NCBI RefSeq assembly: GCF_000426505.1
Contig: NZ_KE384531.1
Span: 495,384 to 559,383, forward strand
DNA length: 64,000 bases
Source of the DNA: Nisaea denitrificans DSM 18348
GTDB lineage: Bacteria; Pseudomonadota; Alphaproteobacteria; Thalassobaculales; Thalassobaculaceae
Direction: 5' to 3'
Shown: positions 7,827-16,998 of the stretch, piece by piece
How the letters are laid out: every line of letters begins with the position of its first letter
How positions within the stretch are numbered: position 1 is the stretch's first letter
Notes under the pieces: generated by a model
Told to the model about the DNA's origin: nothing
Databases searched by the model: none
What the model saw: only the letters and a program-made list of their open reading frames with translations
Translations under genes and position numbers: made by a program

Positions 7827-8899
7827 TGTCTGACGTATTGGCTCCCGGTTCCGTCATAGGGATTATCGGCGGCGGACAGCTTGGCCGCATGACGGCGTTG
7901 GCGGCGGCACCGCTTGGCTATCGTTGTCATATTTATACGCCGGAAGAAAACAGCCCAGCCTCGCAGGTGGCCGAGAAGACCACGGTCGCTTCCTATGAAG
8001 ACGAGACGGCGCTGGCGGAATTCGCCGCAGCGGTCGATGTCATTACCTATGAATTCGAGAATATCCCTGTCGATACTGTGCAGCGCCTTTCGAAGCTGGC
8101 GCCCGTGCGGCCACGGCCGAGTGTGCTGGCGGTCTCTCAGCATCGCGTTGCCGAAAAGGATTTCGCGCGCGATTCGGGAGCGGGTACAGCGCCTTACCGG
8201 CATGTCACCGGTCTTGACCAATTGTGCGACGCCGTGTCGGAAATCGGCCGTCCCGCCGTCCTCAAGACATGCCGCTTCGGCTATGATGGAAAAGGTCAGG
8301 TCAAGATCACGGCGGAGACGGATCTTGCGGCGGCGTGGGCGTCGTTGAAGACAGACGATGCGGTGCTTGAAGGCTTCGTCTCCTTCGACAAGGAAGTCTC
8401 TGTCATTGTGGCGCGCGGCGCCGACGGTACAGCTTTGGCTTTCCCTGTGGCCGAAAACCATCATGTGGATCACATCCTCAGCACCAGCACCGTGCCGGCG
8501 AGCATTCCCGAGGCGACGGAGAAAGCTGCCCGGGCCACGGCCGTTGCTCTGGCGGAGCGGCTGGAGTTGGTCGGCCTTCTGGCTGTCGAAATGTTCGTGA
8601 CCACAGAGGGCGAGGTTCTTGTGAACGAAGTTGCACCACGTCCGCACAATTCCGGACATTGGACGCAGGACGGCTGTGCCACATGCCAGTTCGAGCAACT
8701 CGTGCGCGCGGTAACGGGGCTGCCGCTGGGCCCGGTGGACGTGTTGTTCCCGACTGTCATGCAGAACCTGATTGGCAATGAGGCAGATCAGTGGCTGGAT
8801 ATCGCCGCCGAGCCGCACGCGAAGTTACACCTCTATGGCAAGGCGGAAGCCCGTCCGGGCCGCAAGATGGGCCACGTGAACCGGATCAGGGTTTCCTGA
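7826..8899 (+). CDS. purK: 5-(carboxyamino)imidazole ribonucleotide synthase
   Basis: An ATP-grasp enzyme that carboxylates AIR using ATP and bicarbonate to give N5-CAIR, the substrate of the PurE encoded just upstream. At 357 aa it has IGIIGGGQLGRM at the N-terminus, the YEFENIP motif, the ATP-grasp central strands (RPAVLKTCRFGYDGKGQ) and the C-terminal NEVAPRPHNSGHWT block, which are diagnostic of PurK. The last 14 nt overlap the 3' end of the convergent TPR-glycosyltransferase gene. Confidence 0.95.
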   Translation: MSDVLAPGSVIGIIGGGQLGRMTALAAAPLGYRCHIYTPEENSPASQVAEKTTVASYEDETALAEFAAAVDVITYEFENIPVDTVQRLSKLAPVRPRPSVLAVSQHRVAEKDFARDSGAGTAPYRHVTGLDQLCDAVSEIGRPAVLKTCRFGYDGKGQVKITAETDLAAAWASLKTDDAVLEGFVSFDKEVSVIVARGADGTALAFPVAENHHVDHILSTSTVPASIPEATEKAARATAVALAERLELVGLLAVEMFVTTEGEVLVNEVAPRPHNSGHWTQDGCATCQFEQLVRAVTGLPLGPVDVLFPTVMQNLIGNEADQWLDIAAEPHAKLHLYGKAEARPGRKMGHVNRIRVS

Positions 8900-10859
8900 T
8901 CGGAAGTTTTCCGTGTTGGAGGAAATAGCGGATTGCTTCACCCATCCGCTGTGCCCGGTCCGGAACAATGGTTGGGGCGGACCGCGGCTTCACCGGGTAA
9001 AGGTTCGGGAACAAAATGTCCCGTCCGTCACCGACAAATAAATATGATTTCTGCAGCCCGATGACCGGAATGCCGACCGAACACGCCAGAGCGAGCGCTG
9101 CCGTGCCGGGAGATACAGCCAGATCTAGGCAAGACATCAGCGCGACGACGCGGTCCAGTTCCTTTGTCTGGTTCAGATCGGGAAAGTCATGAACTGTAAT
9201 ACCGGTTTTTTCCTGAAGCTCCCTGATTTCATCTGATGGGTCGCCGTATTGCAGATTTATCAGGGTGAAGCGTTCGGTCGGTATTTCCGCGATCAATTCC
9301 TCAAGGGTTAGATAAGCGATTTTTCGATGGTCTGTGATCAAGGTTCCGCTGCGCCAGCAGAGGCCGAGATATGGTGCGGGACCGCATTCCCTCAGGCGCT
9401 TTCGCCATTCCGACTGCATCATCCCATCGGCCTTGAGATATCCGTTTCGCGGGTCGGATTTATGTGATTCGTGGCGATAGAGAGCCGGCAGGTCTCCGGA
9501 TATCAGGCTATGGGTGAACCGGTGTTCGCTCTGAGCGTTTTGATAATTGTGAGTCGTCTCGCCATTTGGGCCGGGCTGTAATTGTTTCTCTATGAGATTC
9601 AATTTTGGAAAGCTGCGTTTCAAGAGGGGAAACAGGCGGGCGTCGGTCTCGACGGTCACTTGCTCGACCTCGTCCAGCAGATCAGGCAGGCAACTGAGAT
9701 GTATGATGTCGTCGCCGATTCCCTGTTCCGACGCCACCAGGAGATGGCCAGGCTCGTCTTCGTTTGGAGTCCAGTGCTTGGGCAGGTGGAAGCGTTTCGC
9801 GGCCTTGGCCATGCTCAGCCGACTTGGCCAGTATTTCCATCCTGTCTCGATATCGCCGATACTGAACGCCGAAAGGCTCAGGTTAAACCCGATATCTCCA
9901 AATTTTGGCGAAACAGCGAGGCCATAGCCGGAGATGCGAATGGAGCTCTCGAACTGGCCTAGGTGATAGGTGGCCGTGGCAAGGGAGTTATAGGGGCCGA
10001 TGAGTTCCGGGGTTAAAACCGCACCACGTTGAGCCGCCCTGGCGACGGACACATATTTCAATTCGCTATAAAATTCGGCTGCGAGCTGTTCCCAGACTTT
10101 CGAAGAAGAAGGCTTTACGATGGTTGCAAGTCGTTTTGGGAACAGGCCTTTCCAGCTGGTGGCTTCCTGGATATCTCCACCACGAAAATGGGCATAAAAC
10201 TCGTGTCGACCAGGATCAAGCAGCATTCCCTGTTTAGCCACTTTGTCCGCAGCAGCGGTGTCTTTCAGGGCAGTGTGGGTTCTCTGCAAATGGAAATAGG
10301 GCTCGACTGATTCTTGTGCCCTGTCGCGAGCCTGACCGAAAGCCTCCAAGGCCATCTCATATTTGTTGATCGTGTAAAGGGCGGAGCCGAAGCGCAACCA
10401 TGCTTCCGCGTTACCGGGCATGAGGCGAACCGCTTGCCCGGCTCTTTCCACTGCCTTGTCGGGATCCGCTGTTTCCAGCGCGACAATCGCGGAATTGAGA
10501 AAAGCGGAACCAGATGCAGGATTGATAATACAGGCGCGCCCGTAGGCAGACCCGGCAAGGGTCAGATTGCCTGTGCTGCGCATGGCGCTGCCGAAATGGT
10601 CATAGTAGGAAGCTGGCTCGGGCCGTTGAAGAATGGCAAGCCGGATCAGCCGGGCACCTTTTGTTGCGGCTCCTTGCTGAAATTCAAGAGTGCCAAGCAG
10701 GTGCAGAATGTCCGGGTTTGGCCCAACGGACGCACGGAGTTTCTCGTAAATTGGCCGCGCTTTGTCCAAGCGCCCAGCTTCATGCTGGACGATTGCTTCG
10801 GCGAACAGTTGCTCGAGATTCTCGGTTTCCTGATTCACCGTGCTTGCTGCCGGTGCCAT
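8886..10859 (-). CDS. TPR-repeat protein with C-terminal GT9-like glycosyltransferase domain
   Basis: A 657-aa protein. The first ~330 residues are TPR-like helical repeats with recurrent A..Y..A...P spacing (for example QHEAGRLDKARPIYEKLRA and YTINKYEMALEAFGQA). The C-terminal ~280 residues carry a GT-B-like domain: LLVASEQGIGDDIIHLSCLP, then YLGLCWRSG and the CLDLAVSPGTAALALACSVGIPV block seen in heptosyltransferase-like (GT9-type) proteins. TPR-GT fusions of this sort commonly act in O-antigen or flagellin glycosylation in alphaproteobacteria. It is 15 nt from the methyltransferase upstream, so it is probably the last gene of a leftward glycan cluster. The transferred sugar is unknown. Confidence 0.75.
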   Translation of the reverse strand: MAPAASTVNQETENLEQLFAEAIVQHEAGRLDKARPIYEKLRASVGPNPDILHLLGTLEFQQGAATKGARLIRLAILQRPEPASYYDHFGSAMRSTGNLTLAGSAYGRACIINPASGSAFLNSAIVALETADPDKAVERAGQAVRLMPGNAEAWLRFGSALYTINKYEMALEAFGQARDRAQESVEPYFHLQRTHTALKDTAAADKVAKQGMLLDPGRHEFYAHFRGGDIQEATSWKGLFPKRLATIVKPSSSKVWEQLAAEFYSELKYVSVARAAQRGAVLTPELIGPYNSLATATYHLGQFESSIRISGYGLAVSPKFGDIGFNLSLSAFSIGDIETGWKYWPSRLSMAKAAKRFHLPKHWTPNEDEPGHLLVASEQGIGDDIIHLSCLPDLLDEVEQVTVETDARLFPLLKRSFPKLNLIEKQLQPGPNGETTHNYQNAQSEHRFTHSLISGDLPALYRHESHKSDPRNGYLKADGMMQSEWRKRLRECGPAPYLGLCWRSGTLITDHRKIAYLTLEELIAEIPTERFTLINLQYGDPSDEIRELQEKTGITVHDFPDLNQTKELDRVVALMSCLDLAVSPGTAALALACSVGIPVIGLQKSYLFVGDGRDILFPNLYPVKPRSAPTIVPDRAQRMGEAIRYFLQHGKLPIRKP

Positions 10860-10874
10860 TGATACGTGGCCTTG

Positions 10875-11513
10875 TTATTCTTCGCGCTTGAAAACCCACC
10901 AGTTTGAATCGCCAAATCCGGTCAGCTTGTCCCAGAAGAACCCGGCTTCGACGGGGCGCCAGCCCGGGTTTTTTTTCATGAAAAGCTCGCCGTAATCCGC
11001 TTTCCAGAGCATCTCGTTCTGGCCGCGATATTCGACCTCCTGAAGGTGCTTGGAATAATACTCGGTCATCAACACGTACTTGTTTGCGACACGTCCAAGT
11101 TCGGAAAGCGCTGTATCCAAAGAATCCGGTTCCACATGGATCAGGACGCCTGATGTGAAAGCCATGTCGAAATGCCGATCCGGAAACGGAATCGATTGCA
11201 GCCACCCTTCGACGATGTTGCCTTTCGCCGTTACGCCAGCAGCAATTGCTTTGGCGCGGGCCTTTGCATTCGGCTCGATTGCATGCAGTTCAGCGGAGGT
11301 GATGTTCGACAAGGCACGCAGGGCGATACCGACATTGCAGCCGCATTCCAGAATGGTCGCTGGCGGGTCGGCGGCCATGCATTCCCACATTTTCGCGTAT
11401 GCGCGGGTGTAGTCGCGCACGCGTTCGGTTGTTGCAGAGTTACGTTCGGCATAGGCATCGCCGAACCGACCCCGCCATGTATCAAGCTGCGCCGTAATTG
11501 TTTTCTCGTCCAC
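10875..11513 (-). CDS. Class I SAM methyltransferase, pseudaminic-acid-associated type
   Basis: A 212-aa Rossmann methyltransferase. Motif I is ATILECGCNVGIALRAL, the acidic motif II is LHAIEPNAKA, and the post-motif region is FDMAFTSGVLIHVEP. The tail (EVEYRGQNEMLWKADYGELF, then a GDSNWWVFKR ending) resembles the 'pseudaminic acid biosynthesis-associated methylase' family TIGR03587. The GTG at 11511-11513 is chosen as start because an AGGAG lies 8 nt upstream, inside the end of the WbqC gene. A GTG at 11534 is the alternative. The 5' end overlaps the wbqC-like gene by 32 nt, indicating coupling. No pse or neu sugar-synthesis genes are in the window, so the sugar is inferred only from the family. 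Confidence 0.7.
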   Translation of the reverse strand: MDEKTITAQLDTWRGRFGDAYAERNSATTERVRDYTRAYAKMWECMAADPPATILECGCNVGIALRALSNITSAELHAIEPNAKARAKAIAAGVTAKGNIVEGWLQSIPFPDRHFDMAFTSGVLIHVEPDSLDTALSELGRVANKYVLMTEYYSKHLQEVEYRGQNEMLWKADYGELFMKKNPGWRPVEAGFFWDKLTGFGDSNWWVFKREE

Positions 11514-12267
11514 CGGACTCACTCCTGGAAACACTGAAAAACTCGAGAGCTGGTATCGGATCGCGGTGGCCAGAGCGGAGAATTGCTCCAGCCTGCGCCC
11601 CGGCGTTCAGTAATAGATCTACGATCGACATGAAGCCGGTAAACCCGAATCCGCACTGCGGGTAAATTGGATGATCATATCGCTGGAATACCAGATTGAT
11701 CCCGGCCTCTTCAAATCGCTTCATCCCATCCGGCCCTATATAGTCGGCCGAACCGGGGGCGCTGACATAGGTGTCGGCCCCGTAGAGACGACAAATTTCG
11801 ACAAGGCGCGTGATACGGCCGTCGAAATTCGGAAGTGTACCTGCGCGGACCGTATTCGTGTTGATGCCGAGCCGGCCCATTGCAAAATGGATAAAATCGA
11901 TATTGATGTCCGCGAGGCATGCACCGTCAGGTATGGACGACAAATGTTCCGTCAGTATGGGGAATTCTGTCTTGAAGGCGCGGGCGGTCGAGTATTCCTG
12001 CTGTAAGGTCTTTGCCAGCTTTCGAATCCGGTGTTCCGGATGGACAATCGCCGTGTCGAGGCTGGTACCTTCGCTGAAGCGGGCGGAAACAGGCAGCGAG
12101 ATCCATTTGCTGCCCTGACTGGTCTTGATCCTGTTGCGGCAATGCCAGGATTGTTTGGAAAATTGCACGGTATCAAGGAAGACGAACTGATCGACTTGAT
12201 CGATCAGATCAAAATATCCCATCCAGGGGAGCCATGTCGGTTGCATGATCGCAACGCGCATCGTCAT
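11482..12267 (-). CDS. WbqC-family protein
   Basis: A 261-aa protein beginning VAIMQPTWLPWMGYFDLI, followed by QFVFLDTVQFSKQSW and RNRIKTSQGSKWISLPV, the diagnostic opening of the WbqC family. Later segments GADTYVSAPGSADYIG and FQRYDHPIYPQ also fit. WbqC proteins occur in O-antigen and surface-polysaccharide loci; the reaction is not well defined. A second ATG two codons in (MRVAIMQP) is an equally good start. It lies between two methyltransferase genes with a 3-nt gap upstream and a 32-nt overlap downstream, so the set is one transcript. Confidence 0.85.
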   Translation of the reverse strand: MTMRVAIMQPTWLPWMGYFDLIDQVDQFVFLDTVQFSKQSWHCRNRIKTSQGSKWISLPVSARFSEGTSLDTAIVHPEHRIRKLAKTLQQEYSTARAFKTEFPILTEHLSSIPDGACLADINIDFIHFAMGRLGINTNTVRAGTLPNFDGRITRLVEICRLYGADTYVSAPGSADYIGPDGMKRFEEAGINLVFQRYDHPIYPQCGFGFTGFMSIVDLLLNAGAQAGAILRSGHRDPIPALEFFSVSRSESGGRENNYGAA

Positions 12268-12270
12268 CTC

Positions 12271-13161
12271 CTAGGCGCGCCTCCCGGCGATCACCATTGT
12301 TCGACCGAGCCCGGCTTGACCGAAGGCTTTATAGAGGCGCCTGCGGACCTCGGTCGGGATAGATCGTTCGAACGCGACACGCCTGTTGTGGCAGTCGGCT
12401 CCGAGTGTACGATCTGAAATATAATCAAAGCCGAGCAGAAGCCATAGCTCCATCGGAAATTCGCCGTGCCGATGGAAGGGCATAATCCCGACATCGTGCA
12501 TCATGGCCTCAACGGCATCGAAGGTGAGGTAGTTGATGTGTCCTGGCGGTGAGACCCACCATTCCTTGAGGCCAAGCGAATCGACGGCCGCCACCTGCAG
12601 TGCGTTGAAGTCGTTTCCGCCGCGGACCATCAGGACCCCGCCGGGCTTCAGTATTCTGGACGCAGTCTTCAGGTTGTGTACCGGGTCATGCGTAAACTCG
12701 AGCACATTGTTGAAGATCACCGCATCGAGGCTCTCGGGCTTGATCGCTCCATCTTCAAAGAGACCATCCAATGACCCTTCGAGTGCATCCAGGCCTTTGG
12801 ACTTCACGGCTTCAACAGCATCGCTGGCCAGATCGATGCCGAGCGGGTCAAGCCCTGCCTGCTTCATGTCGCTGATAAGCTCGCCGAGCCCGCATCCGAC
12901 TTCGGCGGCTCGCTTCCCGGGCGCGTATTCCAACAGAATATCGATGATATCTTTGTGAACGGTTTCCCGGAGCCAGTTTCCCTGATCTGCCGCCTCATCG
13001 CCGCCGCGGTTGGCCCGCGCAATGTCGGAGGCAAGCTTACCCTCGTTTATGAGATCGTAATATTGTTCGGCATAAAAACGGTCGAGTTCTTCCCGAGTTG
13101 GCATTGGGTCAAGAACGCGATGCCCGTAATTGGGGGCCGGTTTTGTACTGTAGTTGCTCAA
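12271..13161 (-). CDS. Class I SAM-dependent methyltransferase
   Basis: A 296-aa protein. Its N-terminal ~85 residues (MPTREELDRFYAEQYYD) resemble zinc-less relatives of sugar methyltransferases. Then comes a Rossmann core with AAEVGCGLGELISDM (motif I), PLGIDLASDAVEAV (motif II), AVIFNNVLEFTHDP and SRILKPGGVLMVRGG. The C-terminal part (SPPGHINYLTFDAVEAMMHDVG) is the substrate-side region typical of methyltransferases acting on nucleotide-linked or glycan sugars. It is first of the leftward glycan set; the ~145-nt spacer upstream should hold the promoter. Substrate unknown. Confidence 0.75.
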   Translation of the reverse strand: MSNYSTKPAPNYGHRVLDPMPTREELDRFYAEQYYDLINEGKLASDIARANRGGDEAADQGNWLRETVHKDIIDILLEYAPGKRAAEVGCGLGELISDMKQAGLDPLGIDLASDAVEAVKSKGLDALEGSLDGLFEDGAIKPESLDAVIFNNVLEFTHDPVHNLKTASRILKPGGVLMVRGGNDFNALQVAAVDSLGLKEWWVSPPGHINYLTFDAVEAMMHDVGIMPFHRHGEFPMELWLLLGFDYISDRTLGADCHNRRVAFERSIPTEVRRRLYKAFGQAGLGRTMVIAGRRA

Positions 13162-13240
13162 CGTTCTGAGCCTTTCATTCCAGACCGTTTCGGCAGGAGT
13201 TGATTGCCCTATTCTAGGCTTTAATCTTCCTTATTTTACA

Positions 13241-13259
13241 CGAACCTACGCTTGGTTCG
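13241..13259. other. Short hairpin downstream of the acyl-CoA synthetase gene
   Basis: A 6-bp CGAACC/GGTTCG stem with a 7-nt loop lies in the 145-nt spacer between the acyl-CoA synthetase stop and the methyltransferase start. No clear T-tract follows on the minus strand, so termination is only a possibility. Confidence 0.25.
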
Positions 13260-13306
13260 CCAGTTTTGTTTCGCGGGGCCAAAACCAGCGATTGGCAGTC
13301 TTGCTC

Positions 13307-15100
13307 TCAGTTTCGTGCGTAAAGCCCGTCCAGCCGTTCCCAGTATGTCTCGCGGATCTTGTGCCGCCTGATCTTCAGGGTTGGGGTCATCATTGCATTT
13401 TCCGTTGTGAACGGTTCGGACGCTATGACGAAACGGCGGACTTTTTCTATCTGAGACATACGGGCGTTGGCACGCTCCAGAGCGCCGCCCAAAGCCTTGC
13501 CGAAAGCCTCGTTTTTCGACAGATCGGCAAGGTTTGCTTCTACACCTGAAGACTTGGCCCATTCTTCAATGAAGCTCTGTTCCGGAACCAGAACTGCGAC
13601 GAGATAGGGGCGCTTGTCGCCATAGGTCATCGCCTGACTGATTTCCGGTTCGATCGTCAGCTCACCCTCGACTTTGGCAGGCGCAATATTGTCCCCGCCG
13701 GAATTGACGATGATGTCCTTCTTCCGGTCGGTGATGACGATATAGCCGTCCTCGTCGATCTTCCCGATATCTCCGGTATGCAGCCAGCCGTCGACTATGG
13801 TTTGCGCGGTAGTCTCGGGGTCCAGCCAGTAGCCTTTCATCAGGAGCTCGCCGCGTATGAGGATCTCTCCGTCCTCCGCGATTTTCACTTCGACACCTTT
13901 CAGGGGCGGCCCGACCGAGTGGATCTTGATCAGGGCGCTTCTGTTGCAGCTGACGACAGGAGAAGCCTCTGTCTGCCCATAGCCTTGCAAGACGGTCACG
14001 CCGAGCGAAAGGAAGAAGGTGCCGATATCGGGATTGAGCGCCGCCCCCCCGGAGACAAAGGCTTTCAGCCGTCCTCCGAACCGTCCGGCCACCTTGCGGC
14101 GGACCGCTATATCCAGCAGCCTGTTTTCCGCCCGCTCCAGCAATGTCAGGCTATGCGGATCTTTATAGGCCTTCCGGCCGAGGGCAACAGCACGGCGAAA
14201 CAGTTTCGCGCTGAGCCCTCCCTTTGCCTCGACACCGCGGCTGATGCGATCGTGCAGCACCTCGTAAAGCCGGGGGACAGCGGTCATGATCGTCGGCCGC
14301 GCTTCGGTCAGGTTCTGCGCGACCTTCTCCGGCCCCTCCGCGTAGTAAATCTGTGCACCGATGGAGATCGGAAAATGCAACCCGCAGAGATGCTCGTAAG
14401 AGTGGGACAGCGGCAGAAGGGAGAGAAAAACCTCATTCTCCAAACCACAGCCGCGCAGGAGATCGTGCGCCCCGTCGCAGTTAGCGAGCAGAGACCCGTG
14501 GGTCAGCATGACACCCTTAGGCCGTCCACCGGTCCCCGACGTGTAGATGAAACAGCAAACCTCGTCTCGTTGCAGGGTCGCTGCCCATTCGACGGGATCG
14601 CCTGACTCGTCAGCACCCATGGCTGCGATCGCGTCCCAGCCCAATACCCGAACGCCAGCCTGGGTCTCTGCGCCGGGAGCATCGATGGAGATGACCGTGT
14701 CGCAGGCGTCTGCGCTCCGCGCCGCCGGCAGGAGCTTGCGCGCCAGCTTCTCGGTTGAGACGACGGCGGCATTGGCGCCGCTATGGTCGAGAATGTAGAG
14801 AATATCGTCGGTCGTACTTGTTGTGTAGGCGGGGACCGCGACGGCGCCAATGGTAATAATGGCCAGTTCGGCGATCACCCATTCGGGCCGGTTCTCCGAG
14901 AGGAGAAGGACCCGGTCCCCTTTTGCAATCCCGAGCGCCCGGAGGCCTTTCGCGATCCGCTGCACCTCTGCGCCGACTTCTGCATAGCTCTGACTCTCGT
15001 ATGTGCCAGAGTGTTTCGCCCAGAGAAACGGCCGGTCGGAATACGTCTCGGACTGATCGAAGAACAGCGTTGCGAGATTTCGTACTGCCTTGTAGTCCAT
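13307..15100 (-). CDS. Long-chain acyl-CoA synthetase (AMP-forming)
   Basis: A 597-aa member of the ANL adenylation family, FadD15-like, which activates fatty acids to acyl-CoA through an acyl-AMP. Visible motifs are the P-loop YTSGTGGRPKGVMLTH (about residues 185-200), LSLLPLSHSYEHLCG, the VLQGYGQTEASPVVS adenylate-binding motif, the GWLHTGDIG motif with its Asp, and the hinge ITDRKKDIIVNSGGDNIAP. No membrane segment or signal peptide. A GAGGAAAC sequence precedes the ATG. It is divergent from the M3 peptidase gene. Chain-length preference cannot be read from sequence. Confidence 0.9.
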   Translation of the reverse strand: MDYKAVRNLATLFFDQSETYSDRPFLWAKHSGTYESQSYAEVGAEVQRIAKGLRALGIAKGDRVLLLSENRPEWVIAELAIITIGAVAVPAYTTSTTDDILYILDHSGANAAVVSTEKLARKLLPAARSADACDTVISIDAPGAETQAGVRVLGWDAIAAMGADESGDPVEWAATLQRDEVCCFIYTSGTGGRPKGVMLTHGSLLANCDGAHDLLRGCGLENEVFLSLLPLSHSYEHLCGLHFPISIGAQIYYAEGPEKVAQNLTEARPTIMTAVPRLYEVLHDRISRGVEAKGGLSAKLFRRAVALGRKAYKDPHSLTLLERAENRLLDIAVRRKVAGRFGGRLKAFVSGGAALNPDIGTFFLSLGVTVLQGYGQTEASPVVSCNRSALIKIHSVGPPLKGVEVKIAEDGEILIRGELLMKGYWLDPETTAQTIVDGWLHTGDIGKIDEDGYIVITDRKKDIIVNSGGDNIAPAKVEGELTIEPEISQAMTYGDKRPYLVAVLVPEQSFIEEWAKSSGVEANLADLSKNEAFGKALGGALERANARMSQIEKVRRFVIASEPFTTENAMMTPTLKIRRHKIRETYWERLDGLYARN

Positions 15101-15192
15101 TATTAGTGTTTCCTCCCGTGGTCGCTCGTTTCTTGGCGGCTCTGGATAAGTTTAGCAGACGAACGATCTGTTGAGTGTTCGCGCTCACATTA

Positions 15193-16998
15193 ATGAAACG
15201 AATGGATAAACAGATGGCCGAAGCCGCACAATCCGAACTTGGCATTCTCCCCGAATGGGATCTTTCCGATCTTTATCCCGGGCCGGAGTCGGAGGCCCTG
15301 AGCAAGGATCTGGATAAACTTGCCGCGGACGCGAAGGCTTTCAAGAATCAGTATGCCGGAAAAATCGCTGGTCTGGGCGGCACCGAACTTGGCCGCGCCA
15401 TCCAGGCCTATGAGAAGATGGACGAGATCACGGGACGCATCATGTCCTATGCCTATCTCGTCTATGCCGGGGACATGAGCAGCGCCGAGAATGGCCGTTT
15501 CTTCCAATCCATGCAGGAAAAGGTCAACGCCGCGGGAACGGACCTGCTGTTCTTCACTCTGGAGATCAACCGGATTAAGGAGGCGGATCTCCAGGTCAGC
15601 CTGAAGGCGCCGGAACTCGCCTTCTACAAGCCGTGGCTGCGCGATGTCAGGGCGTTTCGGGACCACCAGCTCTCCGACGAGATCGAGGAGAAGCTGCACG
15701 AGAAATCCGTGACCGGCAAATCCGCCTGGGTCCGGCTTTTCGACGAGACCTTCGCCCGCCTGCGCTTCCCGTTTGACGGCAAGCAGCTCACCTCTGCCGA
15801 GGTGCTGGACAAGCTCAGCCACAAGGACGGCGCGATCCGCGAGAAAGCGGCGAAGAGCTTCGCCGGTGTGCTGAAAGAGAATATCGGCCTCTTCGCGCTG
15901 GTCACAAACACGCTCGCCAAGGACAAGGCCATTGATGACAAGTGGCGTGGTTATGCCCAGCCAATTTCGGCACGCAACCTCGCCAATCAGGTCGAGGACG
16001 AGGTGGTGCAGGCATTGTCCGATGCCGTGACCGGCAGCTATCACCGATTGTCGCACCGGTATTATGCACTGAAGGCGAAATGGTTCGGTGTCGATGCATT
16101 GAATTATTGGGACCGCAACGCGCCGCTGCCGGACGATGACGACACGACGATCCCCTGGGCCGAAGCGCAAAAGACGGTGCTCGACGCCTATGGCTCTTTT
16201 TCGCCTGGTCTCGCCGAGGTTGGCAAACGCTTCTTCGACAATGCCTGGATCGACGCGCCTGTGCGTCCCGGCAAGGCATCCGGCGCCTTCGCCCATCCGA
16301 CCGTGCCGAGCGCACACCCTTATCTGCTGCTGAATTATCAGGGCAAGACCCGGGACGTGATGACCCTGGCTCATGAGCTCGGCCATGGAGTGCATCAGGT
16401 CCTCGCCGGCAAGCAGGGCCAGCTCCTGTCCGACACGCCGCTCACTCTCGCGGAGACGGCATCTGTCTTCGGCGAAATGCTGACCTTCCGCGCAGTGCTC
16501 GCCTCAAAAACTGATCCGAAGCAACGCCGTACCATGCTGGCCAGCAAGGTCGAGGACATGCTGAACACAGTGGTCCGCCAGATTGCGTTCCACCAGTTCG
16601 AGACCAAGGTGCATGCGGCCCGGAGCAACGGAGAGCTGATGCCGGAGGATCTCGGTAATATCTGGATCGAAACCCAGACCGCCAGCCTCGGTCCATCCAT
16701 CAAATTCGACGACGACTACCGGACTTTCTGGTCCTACATCCCGCACTTCGTCCATTCGCCGTTCTATGTCTACGCCTATGCATTCGGCGACTGCCTGGTC
16801 AACTCGCTCTACGCCGTCTATCAAAACGCGGAAGAGGGCTTTGCGGAGAAGTATCTGGAGATGCTGTCCGCTGGCGGGACACTGCGCCACAAGGAACTTC
16901 TCGCACCCTTCGGGCTGGATGCCAGCGATCCGGCTTTTTGGTCCAAGGGGCTGGATGTGATCGACGGCTTCATCACCGAACTTGAAGGCATGGAATGA
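15193..16998 (+). CDS. M3-family oligoendopeptidase (PepF-like)
   Basis: A zinc metallopeptidase of the PepF/M3B clade, about 600 aa, cytosolic, cleaving short peptides. It begins with PEWDLSDLYPG, the usual PepF opening. The active site is MTLAHELGHGVHQVL (HExxH at about residue 395), with the third ligand in the downstream LAETASVFGEML segment. The end (LLAPFGLDASDPAFWSKGLDVI) is also family-typical. Several starts are possible: GTG 15175 and ATGs at 15193, 15202 and 15214. None has a strong Shine-Dalgarno, and 15193 is a middle choice. It overlaps the lyase gene downstream by 4 nt. Confidence 0.9.
   Translation: MKRMDKQMAEAAQSELGILPEWDLSDLYPGPESEALSKDLDKLAADAKAFKNQYAGKIAGLGGTELGRAIQAYEKMDEITGRIMSYAYLVYAGDMSSAENGRFFQSMQEKVNAAGTDLLFFTLEINRIKEADLQVSLKAPELAFYKPWLRDVRAFRDHQLSDEIEEKLHEKSVTGKSAWVRLFDETFARLRFPFDGKQLTSAEVLDKLSHKDGAIREKAAKSFAGVLKENIGLFALVTNTLAKDKAIDDKWRGYAQPISARNLANQVEDEVVQALSDAVTGSYHRLSHRYYALKAKWFGVDALNYWDRNAPLPDDDDTTIPWAEAQKTVLDAYGSFSPGLAEVGKRFFDNAWIDAPVRPGKASGAFAHPTVPSAHPYLLLNYQGKTRDVMTLAHELGHGVHQVLAGKQGQLLSDTPLTLAETASVFGEMLTFRAVLASKTDPKQRRTMLASKVEDMLNTVVRQIAFHQFETKVHAARSNGELMPEDLGNIWIETQTASLGPSIKFDDDYRTFWSYIPHFVHSPFYVYAYAFGDCLVNSLYAVYQNAEEGFAEKYLEMLSAGGTLRHKELLAPFGLDASDPAFWSKGLDVIDGFITELEGME

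Noticed and set aside
7484-8818. 444-codon open frame on the minus strand
   Set aside because: Lies opposite purE and purK, both with full motif sets; the product resembles no protein.
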